Origin: LMUY01 sp964242215
Lineage (GTDB): Bacteria > Pseudomonadota > Alphaproteobacteria > Acetobacterales > Acetobacteraceae
Assembly (NCBI GenBank): GCA_964242215.1
Contig: CAXTCJ010000011.1
Coordinates: forward strand, 14,887-78,886
Direction of reading: 5' to 3'
Length of the DNA stretch: 64,000 nt
A program made the translations under genes and the position numbers. The notes under the pieces were generated by a model. It was given only the letters and a program-made list of their open reading frames with translations. It was not told where the DNA came from and ran no database searches. Numbering within the stretch: the stretch's first letter is position 1; each line of letters begins with the position of its first letter. Below are positions 56,512 through 64,000 of this stretch, piece after piece.

Positions 56512-56841
56512 CTAGAGGGCAGCCATGCCAAGCTCCCCCGCGAGCTTGGCGAGATCGACCAGCGTGTCGTCCGGCAATGTCAGCCCCTCGTGGCGGAACC
56601 GCGCGTTGTTGGTGGCCTCGAGCTCGCCGGGGTAGAGGATCCGCTCGGTGCCTTTGGCGAGCGGTGCGCCGTGCCGGCCCTCGATCATCGCCTCCATCCG
56701 CTTAGTGAGGTTGTTGATCGGCTGGAACGCCTCGATGTTCAAAGCGATCAGCAGGTAGCCGGCCCGGCTGCGCCGTTCCGCCTGGTAGGGCCCTGCCACC
56801 TCGGGGCCTATGCCGCTGCCGGTCAGCACGCCGGAGAGCAC
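56512..56841 (-). pseudogene. C-terminal fragment of an Ldh2-family malate/lactate dehydrogenase
   Basis: Only the last 109 codons remain. LSGVLTGSGIGPEV, GYLLIALNIEAFQP, RMEAMIEGRHGAPLAKGTER and the ILYPGELEA strand belong to the type-2 malate/L-lactate/ureidoglycolate dehydrogenase family, whose full proteins have about 340 residues. The N-terminal NAD-binding and catalytic two-thirds are replaced by the araC gene, whose TGA stop is in the same frame two codons upstream. The break therefore coincides exactly with the end of araC. Non-functional as a dehydrogenase. Confidence 0.85.
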
Positions 56842-56844
56842 GTC

Positions 56845-57765
56845 TCAATCGCGGCGATCCCGACGCCAGACAGCCGGGCTCACGCCGACCGACTTGGAAA
56901 AGACACGCGTCAGATGGCTTTGATCGGCAAAGCCACATTCGAGTGCGATTTGGCTGATTGGATCCTCTGAGCATCGCAGCAATGATTGCGCTCGCTCTAT
57001 CCGTTTGATCAGCAGCCATCGATGCGGCGGAAATTTGAAGGATTGTTTGAACGCGCGGATAAAATGTCCCCGAGACATGTCACAAGATGCCGCGAGATCC
57101 TTAAGGCCAATGTTTCCGCGAAGATCGTTGAGAAGCAAAGCCTTTATCCGAGCCTCCTGTCGGGGTGACAATCCTCCGCGGCGAGGTACGTGCCGATCCT
57201 CCAGACCCGCATATGTCTTTGCTATATGAATGCAGACCGCCTCGAACATGTGATCCAAGAATAATACGGAGGCCTCGGAGGGTCGCGCGAGTGCACACTC
57301 CATTATTTTAGCAAAGTGAAACATAATTGGGTCGTAATGGTCGCGGTCCAGGAGGGACGGCAAGGCCTCGATCCTCGGACATTGCATCCGGTCTGTCACA
57401 CCCGCAAGATCCGAACGCGGGATGTAGAAACTCACGTTATCCACAACGAGATTGTCGTTGTACATTTCGATCCTGCGATCTCGAATTGCGAATGAGCCTA
57501 CTCTGGTAGATTCGCGATGCTTATCGACTCCATCAAACACGAAATCATAGGGGTCTCTGGGGGCCATCAGAACGATCGGCACGAACCAGTCCATCACCGG
57601 CGCAATCGGGACGGTTCTATTCCTGTTCCGCAACGTATATCGAGCCACAAATGGCTGCATCGTGCCATTCCTGGGAATACTCAACACCTGAGACACGTCG
57701 GGACGATTGTCTCCTGAAAACAAGTGGCGATTGAAACTGCTTAAACGCGTCTCTCCTGACCCCAT
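56845..57765 (-). CDS. AraC family transcriptional regulator
   Basis: A 306-residue regulator with an N-terminal sensor part of unknown type and a C-terminal AraC DNA-binding domain (about 200-300): NIGLKDLAASCDMSRGHFIR as first helix-turn-helix and PISQIALECGFADQSHLTRV as second. Its DNA is visibly more A/T-rich than the rest of the window and uses codons such as AAT and ATA that neighbours avoid, suggesting recent transfer. It abuts the Ldh2 fragment. Target unknown; the 270 bp upstream hold no clear partner gene. Confidence 0.88.
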   Translation of the reverse strand: MGSGETRLSSFNRHLFSGDNRPDVSQVLSIPRNGTMQPFVARYTLRNRNRTVPIAPVMDWFVPIVLMAPRDPYDFVFDGVDKHRESTRVGSFAIRDRRIEMYNDNLVVDNVSFYIPRSDLAGVTDRMQCPRIEALPSLLDRDHYDPIMFHFAKIMECALARPSEASVLFLDHMFEAVCIHIAKTYAGLEDRHVPRRGGLSPRQEARIKALLLNDLRGNIGLKDLAASCDMSRGHFIRAFKQSFKFPPHRWLLIKRIERAQSLLRCSEDPISQIALECGFADQSHLTRVFSKSVGVSPAVWRRDRRD

Positions 57766-58035
57766 GTCTAATCGTCCCCAGATACAAATTAGCCGGCAAG
57801 GCCCTAAAACGATATTTCTGAGACAGAAGACAGCAACCCCTGAACACCTTCTAACGTAAGACGAAACATGGGTTCAGGCCAGGGCGCACTATCGCTCGAT
57901 GCTGTATTGGCGAAGCGCTTTTCGCGGTCATCCAGTCAAGCTGAGCGACGTCTCAGACGTAAGCCACACAGTGGCGATCACCAGCTTCATGGTCTGGTTT
58001 GCGACGATACAGCGGCTGCGGACCGACCAGCCTAA
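57766..58035. other. A/T-rich non-coding stretch upstream of araC
   Basis: No supportable gene. A rightward 50-codon frame at 57899-58051 has no family likeness. The stretch probably contains the araC promoter and the 3' region of the efflux operon. Composition resembles the araC gene, so both may have arrived together. Confidence 0.4.
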
Positions 58036-59553
58036 TCACCGTGCCGTCTGATCACTCGACGGCGTGAGGTCGGCGCTAGACGTCAGGGCTCCCGTGGCAA
58101 ACGCCAGCCCGGCGGCGTTGACCAGCGCCTGCGCGTGCGCCCTTGCAACCGCAGCGCGGGCGCCGTCCAAAGCGCTCGACGCGTTCACAGCATCGGTGAA
58201 CGCACCAACACCATGGGCGAAAGCGTCACTCGCAGAGTCGAACGCAGTCTGCGCAGCGGAACGCAGCACGATTGCTGCGTCATACTGGCTGAGCCCAGTT
58301 TGGACTTGGTCGTAGGCCACCGCCACCTCACGCAGCGCGGCCGTGCTGCTGGCTTCGAGCGCGGTCTGTGCCTCGTTGCGGCGAGACTCGGCCAGGCGCA
58401 CTTGGTTCTGTCGCAAACCACCCTGATAGAGCGGCCACTCGAACCGCAGGAACAGGCCTGTCTGCGGCTGCGTCACGCTTTCATAGCGTCCGGAATCGAC
58501 TGAAATGCGGCCGATGTTCCCCTGCACGTTGCTGTCGATCAGCAACTTCGGGCCCATCGCGCCGCGTGCCTCGGCAATCCCCGCCTCGGCGGCGCGCAGG
58601 CGGGCGAGGCCGGCCAACAGGTCCGCCCGCTGCCGCAACGCCTCCGTCATCAGATGGTCGACGGTGCCGACCGTGGCTCGCGAAAGCGGCCGGTCGAAGC
58701 TGTCCTGAACCAGCAGCCGGGTCGTGGGTGGCAGTTCGAGGGCCTGCAGCAGCGCATACATGGCGTCGTGCTGAGCCGCCGTCGCCTGCACAAGATCGTA
58801 GGTAGCCTGGGCGGTGTTGCGGAGAGCGAGTTGTGTTGAAACCACGGTGGCGAGCCCGCGGCCCTGCAGTGCATCGGCCGATGCTTGCAGTCTGCGGGCG
58901 TCGTCCAAACCCTTGCGGATCGCCTCCAGTTGGGCGTTCACGCCGTCAAGGGTAAAATACGCCCGGGCCACTTGCAGGATAAGGCGCTGATGGGCGCCCG
59001 TGAACGCCACGTTGGCGGCGAAGGACAATTGCTCCGCGCCGCGCTCCGCCGCCTCTCGCCCGCCGCCAAAGTCGATGAGCAGGTATTTGATGGCAAGCTC
59101 CGGGAGCACCTCCTGCGCGTCGGCGGTGATGTAGCCCTTGCGGACCAGGTTGGTGGGGAAGGGCGAGGCGATATGCTGGTAGCCGCCGAGCGCGCTGGCC
59201 GTGATTTCGGGTAGGAATGCGGCGCGGGCGATCCCGACGCCGATGGCAGCCTGCCGCGCCTGTTCCCAGGCGAGCCGCGTTTCGCTGTTTCGGCGCTCGG
59301 CCATGTCGATCAACTCGAGCAGGGAGTAGCGGTGCGCCGGGTCGATGTCGGCCGGTTCGCCAGGCCAGGGAAGCGCCGGGTCGCTAGGAAGACCGTAGCG
59401 CCGGGCCGACGCTGCCGCGGGACTGGCCTGCGGAGCCGTGTTCACCGAGAGCTGCCAAGGCGTCGCCGGGCTGGCCGGGGCCAGGTCGCGCGTGTCGTTG
59501 CAGGCGGCTAGCAAGATGCACAAGATCGGGCCGAGGCGGCGGGGCTTACCCAT
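58036..59553 (-). CDS. TolC-like outer-membrane efflux lipoprotein
   Basis: A 505-residue outer-membrane factor. GPILCILLAACNDTRD shows a lipobox (LLAAC), so the mature N-terminus is a lipidated Cys, as in NodT/OprM. Two homologous OEP halves follow, rich in Ala and Gln coiled coil: LAWEQARQAAIGVGIARAAF and ADLLAGLARLRAAEAGIAEA, with LRFEWPLYQGGLRQNQVRLA typical of the second half. ATG at 59553 overlaps the FUSC stop by 8 nt. It closes the efflux operon and supplies the channel for the HlyD/FUSC pump. Confidence 0.88.
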   Translation of the reverse strand: MGKPRRLGPILCILLAACNDTRDLAPASPATPWQLSVNTAPQASPAAASARRYGLPSDPALPWPGEPADIDPAHRYSLLELIDMAERRNSETRLAWEQARQAAIGVGIARAAFLPEITASALGGYQHIASPFPTNLVRKGYITADAQEVLPELAIKYLLIDFGGGREAAERGAEQLSFAANVAFTGAHQRLILQVARAYFTLDGVNAQLEAIRKGLDDARRLQASADALQGRGLATVVSTQLALRNTAQATYDLVQATAAQHDAMYALLQALELPPTTRLLVQDSFDRPLSRATVGTVDHLMTEALRQRADLLAGLARLRAAEAGIAEARGAMGPKLLIDSNVQGNIGRISVDSGRYESVTQPQTGLFLRFEWPLYQGGLRQNQVRLAESRRNEAQTALEASSTAALREVAVAYDQVQTGLSQYDAAIVLRSAAQTAFDSASDAFAHGVGAFTDAVNASSALDGARAAVARAHAQALVNAAGLAFATGALTSSADLTPSSDQTAR

Positions 59554-61684
59554 GGCTGGTCGCACCCGCGATGCGAAGGTCCGCCCCGCGCATCACCTGG
59601 CCCATGATGCTGCGCAACTTCGCGTCCAGTAGGCGATACCATGTCGCCCGCACCATCAGCCCGGCGTCGTCGCCGAAGCGGGGCAGTTCGGGCAGCGCGG
59701 CTTCGATCACTGGCCCGCCGTTACCGGACCGCACCCAGGTCGCGCAGTCGTCCAACCAATCTGCCAGCGCCCCGTCGTAGCAGAGCGCTGCCTGCTGGGC
59801 AGTCTGCGCCGCCTCGTGCCAGGCCGGCTCGGTGTTCAGGCGATGGATGACGGTCACCATCAGCATCACGACCTCCAGGTCGGCGAGTACTCCTGGGTCG
59901 ATCGGGCGGCGCGTGCCGGCGGGCTCGTACGCGGCATTCGCCAGCAACGCCCGGGCGCCGCCGATCGCGGAGATAAAGCCGGCCTGCAGGGCGGGCTGCG
60001 AGCCGGGATCTTCCGGCGGGACGTCGTGCCGCAACCGCGTCAGCTCGCCGATCTTTGCGATGGCGAGCGCCACCTGCCGCCGCACCGGCTGGGCCACGCG
60101 GACCGGCCAGATCGTGCTGAACACGACGAGCACGATGACATTGCCAAGCAGGATGCCGATGACGCGGTCGCGGGCCGTCTGCATGTCCAGGGTGGGACCG
60201 TAGCCCTGCAGGACGGTGAGGTAGTAGGCGATGCCGATCTGCCACCCGGCGTAGCTGATCCGCTCGCTGCCGCATGCGACCCAACCCGCCAGTAGCGTCA
60301 CCGCCCCCACGGCCAGCAGCAGGTCGCCAAGGTCGGTCATGAGCGGCATCAGCAGCAGGATGGTGCCGATCCCGAGTGCGCCGCCGATCAATGCGCCGGC
60401 GATGCGCAGTGCCGCCTTGTGCAGGCTCTCGCCCAGTGAGCCGAGCGAGACGAAGAAGCAGGTGACCACACAGGTGTGGATCGCCGGCCAGTCGAGCAGA
60501 CTCTCCGCCGCGTAACTCAGCATGACCGCAAGGGTGACCTTGAAGGCGAAATGGATGGTATCGGGGCTCCGGAGCTTCTCCACGGAGAGCTGCGCGGCCT
60601 GCTTTGTTACCGGACGTGCCCCAGCAGCGGCGCTCAGTGATAGGGCACCGCCGATCGCCGTCGCGGCCCGCGCGACCTCCGTGGCGATCGGCTGGCTAGC
60701 CGGGTCCGCCGGGTCGCGCAGCTTGGGGATCACGATACCTGTTACGATCCCGTTCCGTACGCACTCGGCCGCCGCGCGCAATGGGGCGGCGAGGGGCTGC
60801 AACACGGTCCGGTCCTCGACCGCGCCAGGAATCAGCGGCCAAGTCAGTAGACCGACCGCAACCTGCTCGCTCTCGCGGATCAGTAGATGGTAATCCGGCC
60901 GTCCCGCTGCCTGGCCCGCCGCTTCGAGCAACGGCTCCATGGTCGCTCGACCGTCTCGCACGGACGCTGCGAGAACGGGAAAAGCGCCGTCGTTACCAGC
61001 GCAGAAGCTGGCGCACGCGACGAGCCGCGCGGCCAGGGCTGTCCGCAGCAGGTCCACAGGTTGGCGTCCGGTCAATACATTGCCGATGACCACGAGGCCG
61101 ACCGGCATGGCCACGACGACCGTCAGCCAGAGCAGGGAGTGCAGCAGCGCCTCCTCTGGCGGCAGATAGAGCAGGTCGGGCAGGCCCGGCTCCGTCGTGT
61201 TGCTGATGGCCGAGGACTGCAGCGCTACACCGAGAACCTGATCGCCGATGGTCAGCCCGTAGGCGATGATGAACCCGGCGGCGAACGCGACCGGGCCAAG
61301 CTTCGACGCGCGGGACAGCGCCATCGCGGCGAAGGTGACGAGCGCGATCAGAGGCACCCGCAGCGCCGGCTCCGATAGGCTGACCATGAACACGGCGATG
61401 GTCGCGAACACGGCCAGGATCACGGCCACCCCGGCGACGACGGCCGTCTTGACGGTGGAGGCGCGCTCCCCGCGGGAGACGAACAGGATGACGTAGGCAC
61501 AAACCCCGGGGTCGGGGATCCTGAACACCTCCGCCAGCGTCACCGCGAGCAGAACGAGCACGACCAGCCGCATCGTGTCCGCCAGGCGTCCAGGTCGCGG
61601 GCGCAGTTCGTGCAGCAACGCACCGACGCCACTCAGGCGCCCGTCATCCACGAGCGGAAGACGGGGTGTGGTGGTGGCGCTCAT
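59546..61684 (-). CDS. FUSC family aromatic-acid-type efflux pump (AaeB-like)
   Basis: A 712-residue inner-membrane protein with two hydrophobic blocks (about 35-215 and 375-525), each followed by a soluble helical part, the layout of FUSC/AaeB proteins. LLDWPAIHTCVVTCFFVSLG with GALIGGALGIGTILLLMPLM in the second block is characteristic. Partners are the HlyD-type adaptor and TolC-like channel in the same operon. AaeB exports hydroxybenzoic acids, so this pump may relieve stress from aromatic acids. ATG at 61684 is fixed by ATGA overlap. Confidence 0.88.
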   Translation of the reverse strand: MSATTTPRLPLVDDGRLSGVGALLHELRPRPGRLADTMRLVVLVLLAVTLAEVFRIPDPGVCAYVILFVSRGERASTVKTAVVAGVAVILAVFATIAVFMVSLSEPALRVPLIALVTFAAMALSRASKLGPVAFAAGFIIAYGLTIGDQVLGVALQSSAISNTTEPGLPDLLYLPPEEALLHSLLWLTVVVAMPVGLVVIGNVLTGRQPVDLLRTALAARLVACASFCAGNDGAFPVLAASVRDGRATMEPLLEAAGQAAGRPDYHLLIRESEQVAVGLLTWPLIPGAVEDRTVLQPLAAPLRAAAECVRNGIVTGIVIPKLRDPADPASQPIATEVARAATAIGGALSLSAAAGARPVTKQAAQLSVEKLRSPDTIHFAFKVTLAVMLSYAAESLLDWPAIHTCVVTCFFVSLGSLGESLHKAALRIAGALIGGALGIGTILLLMPLMTDLGDLLLAVGAVTLLAGWVACGSERISYAGWQIGIAYYLTVLQGYGPTLDMQTARDRVIGILLGNVIVLVVFSTIWPVRVAQPVRRQVALAIAKIGELTRLRHDVPPEDPGSQPALQAGFISAIGGARALLANAAYEPAGTRRPIDPGVLADLEVVMLMVTVIHRLNTEPAWHEAAQTAQQAALCYDGALADWLDDCATWVRSGNGGPVIEAALPELPRFGDDAGLMVRATWYRLLDAKLRSIMGQVMRGADLRIAGATSHG

Positions 61685-62700
61685 CGGTCGATCACGATGA
61701 CGGCGGAGGCGCCGAGCCGCACCAGCCCGGGCGGCGGGGCTTGCAGGACCAGCCGCACCGGGAAGCGTTGCGCGATCCGCACCCAACTGAGGCTGCGTGG
61801 CACCCGGGGCAACCCGGCGATCGCCACTCCCTCATCGGGCGAAACACCGCTGGCGATGCTCTCCAAAACCGCGTCGACTGGCGCGTTCGGGTTGGTCATC
61901 ACGTAGACGCGCGCATGCTGGCCGGGCTGCAGCCGGCCCAGTTCGGTCTCGCGGAAGTTGCCCACGGCATACCACCGCTCGGTGTCGATGATGGTGAACA
62001 GGGGATGCCCTGCCTCGCCATACTCGCCCGCCCGGATGCTCAGACCGGTGATCACGCCGTCGCATGGCGAGCGGACCTCCGTCAGCCGCAGGTTGCGTTC
62101 GGCAATGGCGACCGAGGCCCCGGCGGCGGCGATCTGCTCCTCCGTCGGTTTGGTGCTGCTGACGCCCTGCCGCGCCTCCTGCGCCTGCTGACGCGCCTGT
62201 TGCAGCGCGACCTGTGCCGTGCGCTGGCTGGTGCGGGCCTGGTCGACCTGTTCCGCCGTGACGTAGCCGTGGGGCAGCAGGGGCTCGAGCCGCGCCAGCG
62301 TGCTGGTGGCCAGCGTCAGTTGCGCCTGCGCACTGCCGATGCCGGTATTGGCAGCGTCTGCCTTGCTGGTCTGCGAAGCCACCTGGTTGGTCGTGATGGC
62401 GAGCGTCGCCTGCAGCCCCGCCAACTGCGCCCTGGCCTGTTCGAGCTGCAAGCGGAACGGCTCCGGGTCGATCACGAACAGCAGGTCGCCGGCCCGGACC
62501 ATTTGGTTATTGGTCACGTTGAGCGCTACCACTCGGCCGCTCACGTCTGGCGCCATGTGCACCACGTCGGCGTCGATGAACGCATCATCGGTACGGGGAC
62601 GCTGGTCCAAGCGCTGTGCTGCGAACACGGCGCCAAGGATTGCAGCCGCGACTGCGCCGAGCGTGAAGACAATGCCGAACAGCTGACCGATGCGCTTCAC
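61681..62700 (-). CDS. HlyD/EmrA family membrane-fusion adaptor (AaeA-like), GTG start
   Basis: A 339-residue periplasmic adaptor with one N-terminal membrane helix (LFGIVFTLGAVAAAILGAVF). TDDAFIDADVVHMAPDVSGR is the first half of the lipoyl domain, followed by a Gln/Ala-rich coiled coil (about 75-195) and VRSPCDGVITGLSIRAGEYG, the second lipoyl half. It links the FUSC pump to the TolC-like channel. Starts with GTG at 62700; four bases separate it from the YtcA-like stop. Confidence 0.88.
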   Translation of the reverse strand: MKRIGQLFGIVFTLGAVAAAILGAVFAAQRLDQRPRTDDAFIDADVVHMAPDVSGRVVALNVTNNQMVRAGDLLFVIDPEPFRLQLEQARAQLAGLQATLAITTNQVASQTSKADAANTGIGSAQAQLTLATSTLARLEPLLPHGYVTAEQVDQARTSQRTAQVALQQARQQAQEARQGVSSTKPTEEQIAAAGASVAIAERNLRLTEVRSPCDGVITGLSIRAGEYGEAGHPLFTIIDTERWYAVGNFRETELGRLQPGQHARVYVMTNPNAPVDAVLESIASGVSPDEGVAIAGLPRVPRSLSWVRIAQRFPVRLVLQAPPPGLVRLGASAVIVIDR

Positions 62701-62704
62701 CTGG

Positions 62705-63031
62705 CTACTGCCCGAACCAGATCAGCCAGGTGAACAGCGTGAACGCCACCGCGATCGCGAGATAGGCGAACGGCGGCGCGAGCACATAAGGGTGCAGCCG
62801 AACCGTACCCAGCAAGACACGGCACAAGATTGCTGCGGCGATCCCGATCGCGCTGCAAAGAATCCAGGTTGGAAAGAACGAGCCCAGTATATCCTGCGAT
62901 GGCGACTGGCTGCATCCAGCCGGGCAGAGCAGCGCGGGCACCAAGTATAGGCCGCCGCGTCCAGACCGCCGTGGTGATCTGGATGAGGCGAGCCGCGTCG
63001 CAATGCTTCTCCGGTCAGTGATAATGGGCAC
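62705..63031 (-). CDS. YtcA family small lipoprotein
   Basis: A 108-residue frame. LYLVPALLCPAGCSQSPSQD gives a lipoprotein signal (Cys after LLCPAG), then SQDILGSFFPTWILCSAIGI and AFTLFTWLIWFGQ are two membrane helices. This pattern is that of YtcA-type lipoproteins that accompany HlyD/FUSC exporters. GTG at 63031 has AAGGTG seven bases upstream and overlaps the cydB end by 17 nt; a shorter start at the TTG in the signal region is possible. Role unknown, probably pump assembly. Confidence 0.72.
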   Translation of the reverse strand: MPIITDRRSIATRLASSRSPRRSGRGGLYLVPALLCPAGCSQSPSQDILGSFFPTWILCSAIGIAAAILCRVLLGTVRLHPYVLAPPFAYLAIAVAFTLFTWLIWFGQ

Positions 63032-64000
63032 CGGCCTGCACCTTGCCGCGGAACACCCAGTAGCTGAACCCGGAGTAGGTCAGGATGAGCGGGATCAGCA
63101 CCGACGCGCCCACCAGCACGAAAAGCTGGCTCGCCCGGGGTGCCGCCGCCTGCCAGATGGTGATGTCGGGGGGCACCATGAGCGGGAAGAAACTGATGCC
63201 GAGCCCGGCGAAGCACAGCGCGAAGATCGCCAACGCGCACAGGAACGGCGTCAGGTGGTGGCGCCGCGCGATGCCCCAATGGAATAGCACCACCAGCCCC
63301 GCCACCAGCAGCGGCACCGGGCTGGTGAGGAGGATGCCGGGCCAGTGGAACCAGCGCTTCTCGAACATCGGGTTCAGCAAGGGCGTCCACAGACTGACCG
63401 CCACGATCAGTCCCAGCATCAACCAGCCCAGTACCCTCGCCTGCCGTCGGGCTCGGTTCTGGAGCGAGTCCTCGGTGCGCCATACCAGCCAGCAGGCACC
63501 GAGCCAGGCATACCCGGCCACCAGGGCCACCCCGCACAGAACGGTGAACGGGGTCAGCCAGTCGAACCATCCGCCGGCATACTGGCCATCAACCACGTGG
63601 ATGCCCTGCAACAGTCCGCCGAGCGTCAACCCCTGGCACAAAGCCGCGACAGTAGAGCCACCGAAGAAGGAGAAATCCCACAGCCGCCGCCCGATCGCGG
63701 TTCGGGCGCGGAACCGCAGTTCAAAGGCGACACCACGGAAGATCAGGCCGAACAGCATGCCCAGGATGGTTGGATAGAGCGCGGGCAGGATGATCGAGTA
63801 GGCCAGCGGAAACACCCCGAATAGGCCGCCGCCCCCCAGCACCAGCCACGTCTCGTTGCCGTCCCACATGGGCGCGATGGAGTTGACCATGGTGTCACGG
63901 TCCTGCTCCCCCCGCTCGGCAGCAAACAGGATGCCCACCCCCAGGTCGAACCCATCCAGCAACACGTAGGCGAGCACGGCGAAGGCGATCAGCCCGGCCC
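63015..64000 (-). CDS. cydB: Cytochrome bd oxidase subunit II, CydB (cut by window edge)
   Basis: The frame is open to the right edge, where LIAFAVLAYVLLDGFDLGVG matches the first helix of CydB; only a few N-terminal residues are missing. NSIAPMWDGNETWLVLGGGG, LRFRARTAIGRRLWDFSFFG and the C-terminal TYSGFSYWVFRGKV follow. CydB pairs with CydA (not in window) in the quinol oxidase. The gene overlaps the YtcA-like gene, so the oxidase and the efflux system are in one transcription unit, an unusual union. Confidence 0.93.
   Translation of the reverse strand, partial: AGLIAFAVLAYVLLDGFDLGVGILFAAERGEQDRDTMVNSIAPMWDGNETWLVLGGGGLFGVFPLAYSIILPALYPTILGMLFGLIFRGVAFELRFRARTAIGRRLWDFSFFGGSTVAALCQGLTLGGLLQGIHVVDGQYAGGWFDWLTPFTVLCGVALVAGYAWLGACWLVWRTEDSLQNRARRQARVLGWLMLGLIVAVSLWTPLLNPMFEKRWFHWPGILLTSPVPLLVAGLVVLFHWGIARRHHLTPFLCALAIFALCFAGLGISFFPLMVPPDITIWQAAAPRASQLFVLVGASVLIPLILTYSGFSYWVFRGKVQAGAHYH

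Noticed and set aside
57899..58051. 50-codon rightward frame upstream of the TolC-like stop
   Set aside because: No ribosome site, no family likeness, overlaps the end of the channel gene.
1..64000. CRISPR arrays, tRNA or rRNA genes, prophage or transposase genes
   Set aside because: No regularly spaced direct repeats, cloverleaf-like sequences, rRNA segments or transposase/integrase motifs were seen; the repeats present are hairpin elements without encoded enzymes.

Overview
The window is 64 kb of GC-rich, densely packed DNA with 63 gene-level features, no rRNA, tRNA, CRISPR or phage genes. The gene style (Tat-type solute-binding proteins, many CoA-transferases and crotonases, MmgE/PrpD and FAD-linked oxidases, a MPGLDPGIHG-type intergenic palindrome) suggests an Alphaproteobacterium, plausibly Rhodospirillales/Acetobacteraceae. 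That placement is inference. Most neighbouring genes overlap by 1, 4 or 8 nt, so operons are easy to read.

Layout. (1) 0-2.3 kb: a truncated PLP aminotransferase, a PurD-like ATP-grasp ligase and a SnoaL protein. (2) 2.5-6.5 kb: SMP-30 lactonase, crotonase, LigI-like amidohydrolase and a divergent FAD-linked oxidase. (3) 6.8-14.2 kb: a seven-gene CoA-thioester operon (HMG-CoA-lyase-like, two crotonases, two family III CoA-transferases, acyl-CoA ligase, nitronate monooxygenase/FabK-like), divergent from a complete Fe3+/family-1 ABC importer (14.4-18.3 kb). (4) 18.5-20.7 kb: NIPSNAP, crotonase, divergent MarR regulator and a second SnoaL protein. (5) 20.7-26.9 kb: two tandem BCAA-type solute-binding proteins, FAD-linked oxidase, MFS carrier and LysR. 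(6) 26.9-30.3 kb: LivF, a LivM-LivG fusion and LivH, with no binding protein of their own. (7) 30.3-33.3 kb: RraA-like protein, two gene remnants and a carotenoid-oxygenase-family dioxygenase. (8) 33.4-41.2 kb: TcuA-like flavoprotein, LysR, isocitrate-lyase/PEP-mutase family lyase, two MmgE/PrpD proteins and an MFS carrier. (9) 41.5-49.6 kb: GntR-controlled sugar ABC importer without an ATPase, with esterase, sugar isomerase, Gfo/Idh dehydrogenase and acyl-CoA ligase. (10) 49.6-55.6 kb: flavoprotein, DsbA-like protein, dead mannitol dehydrogenase, third BCAA-type binding protein and two enolase-superfamily dehydratases. (11) 55.7-57.8 kb: hexapeptide acetyltransferase, Ldh2 fragment and AraC regulator. 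(12) 58-64 kb: CydB (cut by the window), YtcA-type lipoprotein, HlyD adaptor, FUSC pump and TolC-like channel in one overlapping run.

How it fits together. This is a catabolic island for organic acids, CoA thioesters and sugar acids, with importers beside enzymes. Two regulatory threads are visible in the DNA. A TGTTGACT-type dyad recurs at 5.0, 14.3 and 19.6 kb, next to a MarR gene, and may join the first 20 kb into one regulon. CTTAT/ATAAG dyads occur at both 34.97 and 41.26 kb, flanking a proposed tricarboxylate-type pathway controlled by a LysR protein. Five gene remnants (MmsA, LivG, PrpD, mannitol dehydrogenase, Ldh2) show that the island has been repeatedly rearranged. Three hairpin-rich repeats all sit between convergent genes.
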